DNA of 64,000 bases, taken from the NCBI GenBank assembly GCA_030280995.1, contig JASXTE010000012.1, positions 6,953,001 through 7,017,000 on the forward strand. The letters are read 5' to 3'. Source of the stretch: Hemileia vastatrix (Eukaryota; Basidiomycota; Pucciniomycetes; Pucciniales; Zaghouaniaceae). How positions within the stretch are numbered: position 1 is the stretch's first letter; every line of letters begins with the position of its first letter. The notes below the pieces were generated by a model that worked only from the letters and a program-made list of their open reading frames with translations, was not told the origin of the DNA and made no database searches. Below, in pieces: positions 21,965-33,913 of this stretch. Position numbers and translations under genes: made by a program.

Positions 21965-23150
21965 AAAATATCTACTAGTTTTTTGACCTTGAGCTAGTAC
22001 CTTCTCTTTCCTTCAACTTTACACAATCTTCTAGCTTGTGCTTACCCCCAAAATACATACATAGCCCATTAAATGCTCGTCTCTTCCTCTCAGCTTCTTT
22101 AAGTTCCCCCTTTGGATCCAGTACCTTACTGATGTCCCCTGGGGTTGAGCCTTTTGGTCAAGGTTTGTCCTTTCCCTTATTAGTTTTGGATTGAGTTGAG
22201 GAGGATTGAGTTGTTTGTGGGTGTGAAGAAGGTCCCAATTTAAAATTTAGGCCTTGAGATTTGTTGGCATATCGACAATGTTGTAGTCATCCTTGGTAAA
22301 AGCCATCGAGTTCGAGGGTTCGATCCATTAAATCTGTTAAAGTAGTCATCTTCTGACCATGAAGATTTAATTGATCCAGAATACTCAAAGGAAGTCCCTT
22401 TTTGAAACAATACTTGAGGGCAGCATCATTCCAACCTACTCGAGTTTGAAGTGCTCTGAAATTCAAGATATATTCAGAGGCTTGACCATTATCACTCATG
22501 CGGAGAAAATCAAGTTCAATTTCCACCTTGTCAGTTTTATTAGGGTCACCAAACAACGTAAAAAGTTGGTCCTTGAAATTTTCCCAGTTATTAATGAGTG
22601 CGTGGGTTTCTGTTGAAGATAGCATGAGAAGATAAGGTTCAATCCACCTTGCTGATTTTCCAGCTAGAAATGAAGAAGCATAAAAAACCTTCAATTGGTC
22701 ATTATTGAAGGCTCAAGGGTTGTTATGGAATAAGAGCTTGCAGGTTTGCAAGAAGGGGCGCAATCTGTCTGTGTGTTCTCCATTGAATTTATCAGGAGAT
22801 TTCATGGAAGGAGTTTTGAATTTAGATCCCTCTGAAGAAGTTGGATTGGAAAGGGTTTTCATGAAACGTCTCATGAAGTCTTCCAGAGAATTAGATGGTC
22901 CAGTTTCCGAAGGTTGACAGAAGGGTGAGTAGCAGGGGCAGATGGTGCTTCATGCATCGTATCATCTCCTTCTTCTTCCTTGCTAGAGTCATCAAAATCC
23001 TGGGGGATGTCTTCTACAGATTGGACTGAGTGTCCCCGTTCCCTAAGGTCAAGAGGTTCCAGGGGGTGAGTGCGGGAAACAGGCCTTGTGGCTGTTCGCC
23101 TGCCTCTGGCGCAAGCCCTAGTAGTAGCGCCCGTAGGATGAGTGCATTAA
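21965..23150 (-). pseudogene. Gypsy-B gag
   Basis: The minus strand gives a gag capsid-like region: KSPDKFNGEH, then KVFYASSFLAGKSARWIEPYL and FKDQLFTLFGDPNK, then LRMSDNGQASEYILNFRAL. This is followed by a zinc-knuckle relic LCMYFGGKHKLEDC, in which the second Cys has become Phe. The N-terminal part (23150-22920) is Arg/Pro-rich then acidic (SKEEEGDD). TGA stops at about 22284 and 22155 and frameshifts break it. Gag would form the virus-like particle. Confidence 0.8.
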
Positions 23151-23245
23151 ACAGGTGCCATTTAAGAAAAATTTCGAGACACTTTGAAAAAAGGAAAAAG
23201 ACATAGTTATGCAAAGAATGAGAACTACAGAGAATTAAATTATAC

Positions 23246-24059
23246 TGTCACTGGACAACCTATGCACAAGGCCAAGGGTGTTCCTGGGAAAGTGAGATGG
23301 AGGAAGGAGTTTAGAGACTTCTTTGAAGTACAGAGGAAATACTCGAGGAAGTGATTCGAAGATGGCTCAAAGGAAGAACTACTGCTTTGAGATATGTTCA
23401 ATAAGAATTCTAATATAGTTTAAAGGTAATATTAATATTTTTAAGATCTCACAAAGGGTTAGAGACTTAATAATCAAAGACTTAAGATTTAGAAATGATT
23501 ACTGAGAAAAATAAGGAAATTTACAATAATAATTATTTAACCTAAAGCTTTACCACTATTAACTATATATACATTTTTTATAATTTAATTCTAAAGCATT
23601 ATTGAACCACAATCCAACCTATTTTATATCCATTACTCTTCCTCGCATTGACCTCATACCCATCCATCATTCCGCACACCACAGACCACCAAAATTACAC
23701 CCGTTACACCTGGACCCTCCTCACTAACATCTTTTAACCCTTTAATCCTCCACTAACCATCCCGTCCATGCTCACTACCCCTTTTAATAACCCACAGATA
23801 CTTAATAAACCTTTTAGTGGACTATTACATTAACTATTGCACTGTGCGTCGCTTATTGAGGAAAAGACTAAAACACAATATTGAGAGATTGACTAATTTA
23901 GATTTAAAGTTTAGACTAGCGCGGTTGAATAGTGAGTACACAAAGGAAAGTCGCAGTTGCTATGTAGAATTGTTTTCTGTGCTTTGAGTATGGATTTAGA
24001 CCTCTGTATTATTGATTTAATGAGCTGCTTTTGCCTCAAGTGTCACATGGTGCATGACA
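23246..24059 (-). repeat. Gypsy-B 5' LTR
   Basis: 814 bp, partner of 15411-16224. Going into the element (minus strand), the sequence after the LTR is GTATAATTTAATTCTC, which does not match the initiator-Met tRNA primer site I would expect, so priming may be atypical. Confidence 0.9.
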
Positions 24060-24124
24060 ATCACGTATCATAAATCTGGTTATTTATTCTGGGTGTGGAG
24101 GCGGAAGTAGAATGATGTTTAATA

Positions 24125-24182
24125 CACTATATGATATAGGGGGTGGACTTGCTAGAAAGTCTGCCCCCCATATTGTGTGGTG
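24125..24182. mobile_element. 58-bp foldback CACTA-like element (two termini only)
   Basis: Begins CACTATATGATATAGGGGG and ends CCCCCATATTGTGTGGTG. Between them is only GACTTGCTAGAAAGTC-type palindrome sequence, so the two family termini are joined with no interior. The homologous position of the 5' LTR (35740) lacks it, showing insertion. Confidence 0.75.
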
Positions 24183-24412
24183 ACAATAATAAAAGGGATA
24201 AAGGATAAATATATTTTAATATAAGCAATCAAACTGTCAGCTAGATCTATTCTCAATAAGTGCTAGTATTCTCAGTCACTCCCTCTTGAAGTGCTCTATC
24301 TAATACTATCCTTACTGTAGCAATATAATATCTCTATAGCGCTACTTCTGGTATGCACACCCAATATGTACAAAAAAAATAAAATAAATCTTTTTATATA
24401 TTAATTATTAAC

Positions 24413-24414
<2 letters not shown>

Positions 24415-24472
<58 letters not shown>
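24415..24472. repeat. (AC)29 microsatellite
   Basis: Uninterrupted AC dinucleotides. The matching place in the other Gypsy-A LTR (36177-36197) has a much shorter, interrupted tract, so it expanded after the element inserted. Confidence 0.95.
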
Positions 24473-24474
<2 letters not shown>

Positions 24475-25387
24475 CTACTATTTACAAGTGAGTACTTCTA
24501 TACATTTGTATGTTCTGCGCCCCTTTCCTATGTTTCCTTGCCCTACAGGTTTTTGTACACAAGTTAAGCGTTAATACAAGTATATCAAATGGTATCTAAA
24601 TATCTCAAGGATCTAAGTAAACTTATTAGCATGGGTTTCGGCTCAAATAGCACCTGAAACCTGCACTTCTTAAGATCCCTCACTAAATAATTGGAACTGC
24701 TCTGCCTTTCATACCTATTGCAATGACCCACCCTGGGGAAATGAGTATCCACTAATTATGAAACCCTTTGTGCTTCAGACAATGAATTTCCTATCTCAAG
24801 TCCTATCTTTCTTATACTTTTCTTCAGCACTAACTGTAAAGTCTTTGGTCTTTCTAGCACTTCTACTTATTTTTCTAAGATGTTTTCCATCTTCATGGGC
24901 AGGCAAAACTTCTCCCAAAAGCGTCACTTCTAACATAAGTGTAAATTTCCATTCCACCTCTATTGCCGCCTTCTAAGTCTATATCATACATCTAGCACTT
25001 CCAATGACTTTTTGCAAGTTCTTACCATATTTACTTGTCCTTTAGCCCATTATGTGCTTGCCCTAACCTTTTTCTTTCCACGGCTTATAATTCCATAAAA
25101 AAAAACTGTGCGCGGAGAGTCTACCTTTTCTGCGCTATCACATCCCATTGTTGCGCTCATGTATCCATCCTACTTGAAAACCCCTTTTTCACACTTGCTG
25201 TAAATTCCAACATTTCTGCATTGCTGTGAGATGTTAACCACAGTCTCTCCTTACTTGCAACTGTCCCCAGGTGCATATCTTGCACTTTTTCCTCATTCCT
25301 TCTTCTTCTCTTCTATTATCTTCTAGTTTCTCTTTATATTCTTACTTTTTCCTCCTTCTCTTATAAATTTTAATTCACCTTATTATT

Positions 25388-27802
25388 ATGGACACCAATC
25401 AAGAAATCATCAATGCCATACATTGATTTGTTGATGCGCAGAAAGATGCCACTCCTGCTGCCCCTAAAGTCAAAGCTGTCCTCACCAGTGCCGGGTATTG
25501 CCAACGCTGTTCTGAGAACGACATTAACCCATGCTGCTTTTTGAAAGAATTTCATGGTATTGGCTTTATACAGTAAGTTACCTTCCTCTGTTACATTCCT
25601 TGTAAACCTTTGGTGCTTATCTTATCCTTTTCTTTTCTCTAGTCATGCAGCTTTTTCAAAAGTTGCAAGAAGAAATGCAGTCTAAATGGTCCCCTACCAT
25701 TGCTTCAGACTCTCACACCACTCCCATTATTGATTCCAATGCTTCAAACTCAAGTCTTATGGATAAGCTGGCTATTAATTGACCTGCTTCTAAGAGAGCA
25801 CAAAAAATCATTGCTCACTGACTCCAAGCACCACATCAAATATGACGTTACGTTCACTCTTCTCTGAAGATTCAATTCATACCATAAGTTGCTCTTCTTT
25901 TTCATTCCCTTTGAATTTTCCTTGCTGACAACTATATTCTTCTTCTTTTCCTACTTAGGATATCCCTAACACTACTTACGCTGCAAAGCCTTCAACTTCT
26001 TGTGTTGACTTTACTATCCTGTTTCTGGAAGAAGATCCCTTCTGGGCTACAACCCCTGTTGCTTGTTTCTCCCCAGTAACAGAAGACACGGTTACCTGGC
26101 CTGAGCAAGAGGCTACTCCTCCACCCTTCACCCCTGACAATTAGTTCTCAGCTCCTTCAAAATCAAATTATACTTTTGAGGAAGATACCCCTCAAATTCA
26201 CCTTCCTTGCCCTCAATATTGGAAAGTCCTTAATCAAGTGGTTGTGGCCTCTTACTACTGCACTGTTGATCAAGTCAATACTGCTTTTGACGCAGTATAC
26301 ACTTACCTCAAAAAAAACTTGGCCCTTTAAAAGCGAGATTTCAAAAATTGAGTCACCATAGTCAAAACTATGGATTTGAATTATAATACTATTTATAACA
26401 ACTGGGAGTACACATTTCTTGATTGATGTTAAATAAAGTTTCAATCTCTTTTCCTTATTCATTATTTTGATACTAATTTTCCTTCCTTTCTTCAGAAACA
26501 AAAATTTCTTTTTATCTTTAAATTATTTAATGTTGTACTCCTATGTAACTAGTGTATCATTATATTTTCTTGTAAAATAAATATTATTATTTCCCAAAAA
26601 ACATTTCCAACCATCGCCCATGACTATTTGGTGAGAGTGAAAGGATCCCATAATCTCTTAAAAATTATAAGATTGCTTCTGTGAATCTTATTGTTTTTAC
26701 TCCTTCTGAAATAAGTTTGAATCAATAAAAGTTTTTCCACATATTTTAAATTGATCCTCCTCAAGCTATTATTCTTGAAGTATACTCAGATCTTCCCAAG
26801 ATCTTGCGCTCCTTAGTGCTAACCTCCTTTTCCCATAAATCTTGATACACTATATTATTCTGCTGATTAGCATCCTCCACTTGGATACTATTCAGTGCTT
26901 GCCTTTTCTTTGCATCCTTAAAGCGCCTGAATATTATAAATAGGCCTGCAATACACTCTTCTACCCTATCCATTCCATTATTCTTCACAAGTTCTAATTA
27001 TACATGATCATATATTTACTCGACCTAGAGATCAAGCATGCAGCTTTTTCCGCCACCGTAATTCTAACTGTACTTTCTCTAAGCCTTGTGGTTATGCTGA
27101 TTTTAGACTTGCTTGTGATAAATGCATTACATTTCATAAGACTTGTACCTTTTATTATGAATGCCCTAGTTCTCCTATAGCTACGTCCAGTTCCCATCCA
27201 TAGATACTTCCAGCGCTCCTACTGCTCTAGCTAGACCTATTAGCCCTACTTTACCATCTAATGAAACCTAACCCATTGATAGCACTTCTCTTCCTGCATG
27301 CTCCCAACAAGAAATCTCTATTCAACCTAAGGCTGAATCACCTTCTTCCTCTGAGCAATAATTCTCCATTAAATCTTTCTCTAAACCTGTACCCAACACT
27401 GTAAGTGTGCTTTCACCCTCCACATGGCCTTCAAATTTACTAGCAAGTAAGCTCATCATCATATATTTCTATTATTTAATTATTCCTAATGTTATTTTAT
27501 CCCAAGGTTTTAATGAATCCATTTCTTTAGGATGGGCTCCCATACCCCTTCACTTTGCTCATGCAATGCAAATCTTCTTTTGCCTTAGCCTTATTTACAA
27601 TGCTATGTCATCCTCCTAAAATAACGCTCCTGCATTCTCAGATGACAAATTTAATTCTTGCTATAATCATATAGAAATTATCAGTCAGTTAATGAAAAAA
27701 ATTATTTCCACTTCTATTCCCGGTTTTCCTGTGGATACCAAAAACTTTATTATGCCAGAAGAGTGGAAAAAGTTCCCCAGTAGTTTTAAAGACTCCAATT
27801 AG
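25388..27802 (+). pseudogene. Antisense Cys-rich gene of Gypsy-A (multi-exon, decayed)
   Basis: Like the antisense gene of Gypsy-B, it starts just inside the 3' LTR (ATG at 25388, 146 bp from the LTR) and runs against gag-pol. The first segment ends at a GTAAGT donor (25571) followed by a TTTTCTTTTCTCTAG acceptor at 25642. Cys-rich parts are SAGYCQRCSENDINPCC near 25490 and, at about 27030-27175, a run of eight Cys including ACDKCITFHKTC, a CX2CX6C pattern. Other open parts are acidic or Ser/Pro-rich (near 26000-26140, 27270-27360, 27640-27800). A GTAAGT donor is at 27401. Stops and probable frameshifts break it, and exon joins are uncertain. No named family recognised. Confidence 0.5.
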
Positions 27803-27849
27803 TTTTAAATTTTCTTCTTCACTTTCCTTTCTGATTAGCTCCATTACTT

Positions 27850-28425
27850 TAACACTTTTACATAGTTCCCCCTAAACTATCACTTTTATTATCATTTGTA
27901 ATTATCATAAACTCATAATTATTTGTAAAATCATGAGAAAAGTGCATAGTGCTTTGCAACTCACTTGACTTTTTGCCTCATAAAATTTTTTTCTAGAGAG
28001 CCCTTGTTAAAACTCCCTCTACTATCTTTTAAAAATTTTGAACCCCTCAGTTTACATTTTTATTTTGAGATTATTTATGAAAAATGGTTGCCTGAATCTG
28101 GGTGCTCCATCTCCTAATCTTCTTCAACTAAGTTTCCTGCCTTCTGATTTTCCCAGAAAGTTGTACATCTATCCAGTTGACCAATTGCCTCATGTCACCT
28201 CTAATGATGAAACATCTTAAATCCAAAAAAACTTTCATTGAGTGCTAATGCCAACCACTTGTTCAGCCATAGTTGCTTTGCAATTTCTAGCACCCTATCT
28301 GTCACAGTTGTGTCATTGCCTCCTAAAAATACTGCTGATAGTTTCATACTCTCTGTGGAGCTTTGAAACATAATTTGATAGTTTTACCTCATTCGGGATT
28401 TAATTCTTATGTTACCAATATCATT
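27850..28425. other. Gypsy-A region between antisense gene and integrase
   Basis: No convincing gene. A short plus-strand open stretch at 28075-28215 (PSPNLLQLSFLPSDFPRKLY) looks Pro-rich and could be a last exon of the antisense gene, but nothing supports it further. Confidence 0.3.
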
Positions 28426-28429
28426 CTTG

Positions 28430-29653
28430 GGTATAAACTTTTGATCTGATAAGCCACTACATGTTGCTTCCATTAAGTACCATCTAATTCCTCCAGTAAG
28501 TAAGACCCTTCAGTTATTTGTTTCCTGATCCTATAAGGACCATTGCATCTATCAGCAAACATTTTTCCCCATTGTATTTCTAGACTTCTATTATAATCCA
28601 AAAACAAATCTTCTGGGTTCAATGGCTTTCTTAATCTATGCGCTAAACACTCATCCCATTATTTAACTGATTTTTCCCAGATTTACATCATTCTTCCATA
28701 TGCCTTCTCCACAAACTCATATTTTCCTTTCAATTTGTGCTATCCTTGCTAGAATTAAATCTTCAGTCGAGCGCACTTGATCCCAATTGCATCCTAGAAA
28801 AGTTCCAGCTTCTAGATCAATAGGTAATACCTCCTTTTGACCAAACATAAGTTCATACAGTGAAAACACAGTGGTCCTTTTAACTTAAATCCTGTCTGCA
28901 AACAAAACTAATGGCAAGTAGTTCTTCCACTTTGCACCATTGTTTCCACATAACTTAACCAGAACATCCTTATTTACTTGATTCCCTCTCTCAATCATTC
29001 CTTTGGCCTCTGAGTAAGACGGTATTACAACTCAAACTTTAGGGCCAATCCCTTTAAAACTTCTTGAAATTCACCAGAAAATTCAGAGCCACCATCCACA
29101 GTTACCATTTTCATAACTCCATATCTATATATCCATTTCTTTTTTAAGAATTCAGCTACATTACTCGCCTTAAGGTTTTCCAATGGTGCTTCTTCAACAC
29201 ATCCTGACAGATTGTACCTTACTACTACCAAGTACTTAATCCCTCTTTCTTTAATATGAACCACATCTAAACTGATTCTGCTAAAAATGGTATCTTCACC
29301 TTTTTCTTTCCCTTTTTGTTAGGCTTTCTGTAACCTCTACACTGACATTCTGGGCAAGATTTAACCCAGTCCTTGACCTCTTCTCTCATATTAGGCCACC
29401 ATAATTTTTCCCTGACTCTGCAGTATGTCTCATCTTGACCCCTATTTCCTAAATTATCATGCAACTCCCTAAGAATTTTCTCTTTCCTTTCCCTAGTTTG
29501 AATTAATAGCTGAGGAGAAGAAGATTGATTCCTCCATAACTTACCATTTTTAATAAAATAACTGTTAGTGCGCTTCTTGATGTTGCACCAAACCTTTTCA
29601 TCACAAAAATCTGGTTGACTACTACCTTCCAGATATAAACTTAATAGCTCCAC
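28430..29653 (-). pseudogene. Gypsy-A integrase
   Basis: Minus strand. The zinc domain is at 29653-29330 (LRELHDNLGNRGQDETY…CPECQ; the second zinc His is Asn). The core has VKYLVVVRYNLSG-like sequence, VTVDGGSEFSGEF with a catalytic Asp, and AKGMIERGNQ with the catalytic Glu. The C-terminal GPY/F module is near 28560 (RCNGPYRIRKQ, EGSYLLEELDGT). Several TAA/TAG stops interrupt 29025-28430. The family differs from Gypsy-B: no chromodomain is visible and the core motif is VDGGSEF rather than SDRG. Confidence 0.85.
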
Positions 29654-29994
29654 TTCCCCATCAGTAGATGTGGCATCTTCAGAATACTCCCCATCTCCTC
29701 ATGGTGTATTACTATCTTGACTTCCCCTTGAGTCGTCTTCATCATCTTACTCTTCCGCTGTCCTGTCAAAGGCACTCCTTGTCGCTACTTTGATGTCATA
29801 GATCCCTAAATCCAGTTGCAGATCATCTTTTTTACAAACATCCCTCTTACACATATTTAATCTAATGTCTTTGCAACCATTCCATGCTTCTATTTTATCA
29901 TTGTCCAGGTTGTCTTTCCTATCATAATCATTTAGTTTTACGTCTTTAAGGAAGCTCTTATTCCTGAATATTTGATAACAATAGTCTATGCTGT

Positions 29995-31743
29995 TTATCC
30001 AACTCTTGTCCCCTTCACTCTCTTCTCCTCAGAATCTTCTTCACACAACAGCCTGATAAATAATGAAACTGGCATTGTGAAGGACTTCCCTGGCCCGTTT
30101 ACTAAATCAAAAGAAATAAAATAAATCTGCACTAACCACCTAGTCATGGGCGCATCTGGTAATCTAGGGCTACTAATCATTTGCACCAGCAACAGTGCAT
30201 CAACCTGCAACTCAAAATGTTTCCCCCAAAGCATTCATTGTAGCTTCTTAAGAATTTTTTCTAAACCACATAACTCCAACTTAGATTGAGAGTATCTATA
30301 CTCCACTTTAGTAAAAGTCTTAGATTCATTAAGGACAGGTCTATCATTACCTTCCTCATCCTCTTGCATCAAAACTGTGCCTACTGTAGACACACTAGAA
30401 TACACTGCTAGAGTAATTTTTCTAGCACCTGGTCCATACTTCAATATTTTCAAAAGTATATCTTTTCCTAAAATCCTTTTCAACAGCTTGAATGACTCTT
30501 CACATTCCTCTTTCCAATCCCATACAACATCTTTTCTTGTTAAGAACTTTAATGGTGAAGACAAGAAGGTAAAATCACAAATGAGCATTCTCATATAGAT
30601 AAAAATACCCAAAAAACCCATAACTTCAGTAGTATTCCTTGCTCTTGGCCATGTGAGAACCTTTCTTTTCTGCTTTTCTGTGATAATTCTTCCCTTCTTA
30701 CGTACAACGTGACCAACAATATCTACCGCTGGTATGCAACACAAAATTTTTGTCCCTGAGACCATCAATCCTGCCTCTTCTATCCTAAATAGTACCCTTT
30801 CAAGAGTAAAAGCATATTCCCAAATAAACCTCCTAATGTATGGGTTCTCCTCTAGAACCTCCCCATCATAATCACTAGCTGGTCCTTTTATAGCGCCATC
30901 ATTAATGAAGATTCCCACATTCTCTGGGATCTCATCCTGTAATATCCACATTATCTGCACCTGATATACTGCCACTGAATTTTTAGCACCCTGTGGTACC
31001 CTTATCAGCCTAAAGTGCCCCAATAGAGTTTCAAACATATTCATGGCTCTTGAAAACATATCAAGCTTGCGCTCATCATATCCTCCCATTATATCTTCTA
31101 ATCCATAACATGCGCATCCCACAAAAGAATCCACAAATTCTTCTGGCATTGGTGGTAACCCTGCATCTTTAACTGTAACATTTTTCATTTCTCTCAAGTC
31201 ATGAACAATCCTTAGCTTACCATTATGCTTGAAAACACAAAATACTGGACTTGAGTAACTAGACATTGACTTTTTGTACAATCCAGACCTTAATCTTTCC
31301 CTTATTAGCTCCATATATTCTTCCCTTATTGCCACTGGTATTGGAAAAGCCTTCTTTTGCCATGGCGCATGAGGTATTACTGGAACAAGATAAGGTTTAC
31401 CATAAGAGTGTTTCAACAAACCTCTTTCCTCTTCCAAAAATGCAATAGCCTTTTCCCTAAGAACCATAACATGTAACAATAACTTATTTTCTTCCTGAGA
31501 TAACCAATATTCTGGTCCAAAATTATCCATCTGAAGCCTTTCCATTGTGATTCCATAAGTGGGCAAAAATTCCAGTGGAAACTTTTTTAAAGGAGTATCA
31601 TAAAGATTCCTAGACAGCTCTGGCCTCTGAAAAGGAGGATTCGAATCCGCCATTGGAACATTAACTGATTTAAACTTGACTGCTACTGGTTTATACTTTG
31701 ATGCACAACAGCGCCTGCTGCTTCCTTCATTACTTAAAATCAA
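29995..31743 (-). pseudogene. Gypsy-A reverse transcriptase and RNase H
   Basis: Long minus-strand frame (31743-30235) with a further open part to 29995. RT blocks: SPVFCVFKHNGKLRIVHDLR, GLPPMPEEFVDSF, YGLEDIMGGYDERKL, FRLIRVPQGAKNS, and FIND at 30898-30909 where FxDD is expected. RNase H blocks: LAVYSSVSTVGTVLMQ, FTKVEYRYSQSKLELCGL, and after a TGA, the FELQVDALLLVQM block. The first Asp of the catalytic pair is Asn, so the enzyme is predicted inactive, although the RT frame is otherwise open for about 500 codons. Confidence 0.88.
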
Positions 31744-32128
31744 ACCCTTCCTGATATAACTATGGTTTGTACCTACATCCTGTTTTTGTCTATTCTTCTT
31801 AATATAAATATAAAGAAATTAAAAATCAAAGAAATTAAAAAGCCTAGGTATAATAAATTCTACTGTAGTATAGCCAAGACACCTATGAAGTACTGATTTA
31901 CGTATCCCCTCTTGTTGGACTGACTGGTCACTATCTGTGTTCCTTTCATCTTGGGAGATAGTAATACCTAAAATGCCAGTCCCTAATGAAAATTTTGGCA
32001 CCTTCCTAGTGGCCACCCCATTTCATCATCTGAGACTTCCTCATAAATCTCTCTTCCTTTCTCCAACCTTGCAGCTCCAGAACACTTAGTTTCCCAGCCA
32101 CCATCCTTAGGCACTACTAAGAGTGCTG

Positions 32129-32500
32129 TCACAAGAATACCATCATCACCCATGATCCTAATTCCATTTTTTTATTCAAACAATAATCAATAGTTTCAAA
32201 ATAATTCATTAAAAATGGAGTGCCTACAACTGGTTTAACTACACCCATTGGAACAAAAGAATGTATATCCCTTTTTGCTCCTGAAACTCTAGTGCGCACA
32301 AACTCTGATACTCCTATAACAGGTAACCTTCCTCTACTGATTCCTGTGGCGGTACCTTCACCATCTTCTACTGGAAGACCTAGCTCCACAGCATCATCAA
32401 CTGAAACCACATTGATTTGCAAACCTGTGTCAACTAACGCTCTAATCTACTTAACATTTACAGTGATTGTCAAATACTCTAAAGGACCTGAATAATGTGG
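32129..32500 (-). pseudogene. Gypsy-A aspartic protease
   Basis: The minus strand reads ITVNVK, a TAG stop, then IRALVDTGLQINVVSVDDA, so LVDTG is the catalytic triad motif of a retroviral-type protease. PVVGTPFLMNYFETIDY follows as the C-terminal half. It would cut the Gag-Pol precursor. The TAG lies eight codons before the active site. Confidence 0.8.
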
Positions 32501-33904
32501 TGCCCTTGGAAATCTCATGAATGGCTGAAATGACTGCTCTCCTACATCAAATTCAGCGCAATTGGCAACCCTTTTCTTCCTGCACTTATCCACAATTCCA
32601 TTTGCTATCTCTTGGGCTACTTCTGTCAGTACCCCCAATGGAACCAAAACCATAGTTTTTAAACACTGCACAACTAAATCCTCAGCTTCCATAGGAAATT
32701 CAGTGTTAACTGGGCGCTACATCCTCCTCTTAGGTTGAGTCACCTTTGCAGCAGCTTTTGCTCTTCCAGGTGGGCTGTTTGGAGTATTATGCCTTTTTCT
32801 GAACTACCTCTGGTCCTCCATCATTGCAGGTTGCTCTTATTCCTGATAATCCATACCATACTCAACAAAGTCCACACCATCCATTTCAATATCCTCCATA
32901 GGCGCAAGTGTATTCTTCCTTGTAGTATAATCTACTTCCTCAATATCTTCTTGATTCAAATATTTGGCACCAGCTCTTCTTGGCTTACTAATAGTTGGCA
33001 GGGCCATTTTCCTGTGCTTTGCTGCAGTAAGTGGTGCTGCAATGGCTCCTTCTTTTACTTTAAAATCAAACTTTGCAAGTAACTGAAAAATTAACTGATT
33101 TCACGTCCTTGCCCTTCTCTTTAGCTTCAGGCTCCTTTCCCTTTCTTGACTTTACCTCCATGGAATTTTTATTAATATGATCAATGACCTTTGCTCTCAT
33201 CCCTTGATCCTTATCCATGAAAATTATTGTTCCATCCTCTAGCATCAGTGCTGTAGCATCTTCAAAATTTATCTTCTTTATCCTATTGAAGTGAGTTACA
33301 CCTCGTCCTAGTATGACCTTCTTTACAACAGTAATAACATACCATTGAAGAAAACGGCAATGGTTGAGGAGTAAATTGTGGCTTGGGTTTAGCCGCTTCA
33401 CTCAACTTCTTTTCCAACTCTTCAATTCTTGCCATTACAGAATTTGAATCCTGCAATGTTGCTTTAACTTTTGGAGTTCTCACCTAAGAAGGTGATCTAG
33501 TGTTAGGCAAAACCTCTATAAGCTCTACATCCTCTAAAGAAACTCTAGTGGCTTGGCGCTCTACCCAAAGCAGCTTCATTTCTGCTTCTACAGCCATTTC
33601 CACTTCCTACAATCCTGGATACTTATAGTTTCCATTCTTCTTTCTAAAAAATTTCCCTTCATTATCAAGGCATCTTTTTTCCCAATCTTCAACCTCAGGT
33701 TCTAGCACCTTGCAACACCAAGGTAATGACACACTAGTATCACTAAAGTCCTTGTTACTTACCAAATAATACATGACCTGATCAAATTATTGTCGGAAAT
33801 TTTTAAAATCTTTAGGGTCTCTGATACCACTTCTATTCTTTGCCTTATTCACCAAGACATCCAGGTCTTTAATTGTGTACCTAGTTTCTTCTATTGTAGA
33901 CAGT
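32500..33904 (-). pseudogene. Gypsy-A gag, C-terminal part with zinc knuckle
   Basis: The minus strand gives the gag continuation (RYTIKDLDVLVNKAK near 33860) and a coiled stretch MARIEELEKKLSEA (33430). Next comes a zinc knuckle CYYCCKEGHTRTRC (33330), which fits CX2CX4HX4C, then a linker toward the protease. It is broken by stops near 33790, 33610 and 33485. The N-terminal part lies beyond the 1-kb insertion at 33914-34976. Confidence 0.8.
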
Positions 33905-33913
33905 CCTTTAGTA

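Larger units (their letters stand above)
15411..24059 (-). mobile_element. Gypsy-B: complete chromovirus-type Gypsy retrotransposon (8.65 kb)
   Basis: Two LTRs of equal length (814 bp) at 15411-16224 and 23246-24059, both TGTCAC…CATGACA in plus orientation. The flanking 5-mers are AGCAC (15406-15410) and ATCAC (24060-24064). Joining the flanks restores the Gypsy-A LTR sequence seen uninterrupted at 35675-35690, so the insertion site is certain. The minus strand carries gag, protease, RT, RNase H, integrase and a chromodomain; the plus strand carries an extra gene (16322-17261). An MITE (18369-18629) sits in the integrase tail. About seventeen in-frame stops show it is inactive. Confidence 0.92.
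24065..25242 (-). repeat. Gypsy-A 3' LTR, main piece
   Basis: Aligns with 35685-36965 of the 5' LTR throughout (CTGGTTATTTATTCTGGGTGTGG, CATACCTATTGCAATGACCC, GAGAGTCTACCTTTTCT). Differences are the nested elements (24125 here, 35748 there) and a longer CA repeat here. Confidence 0.88.
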
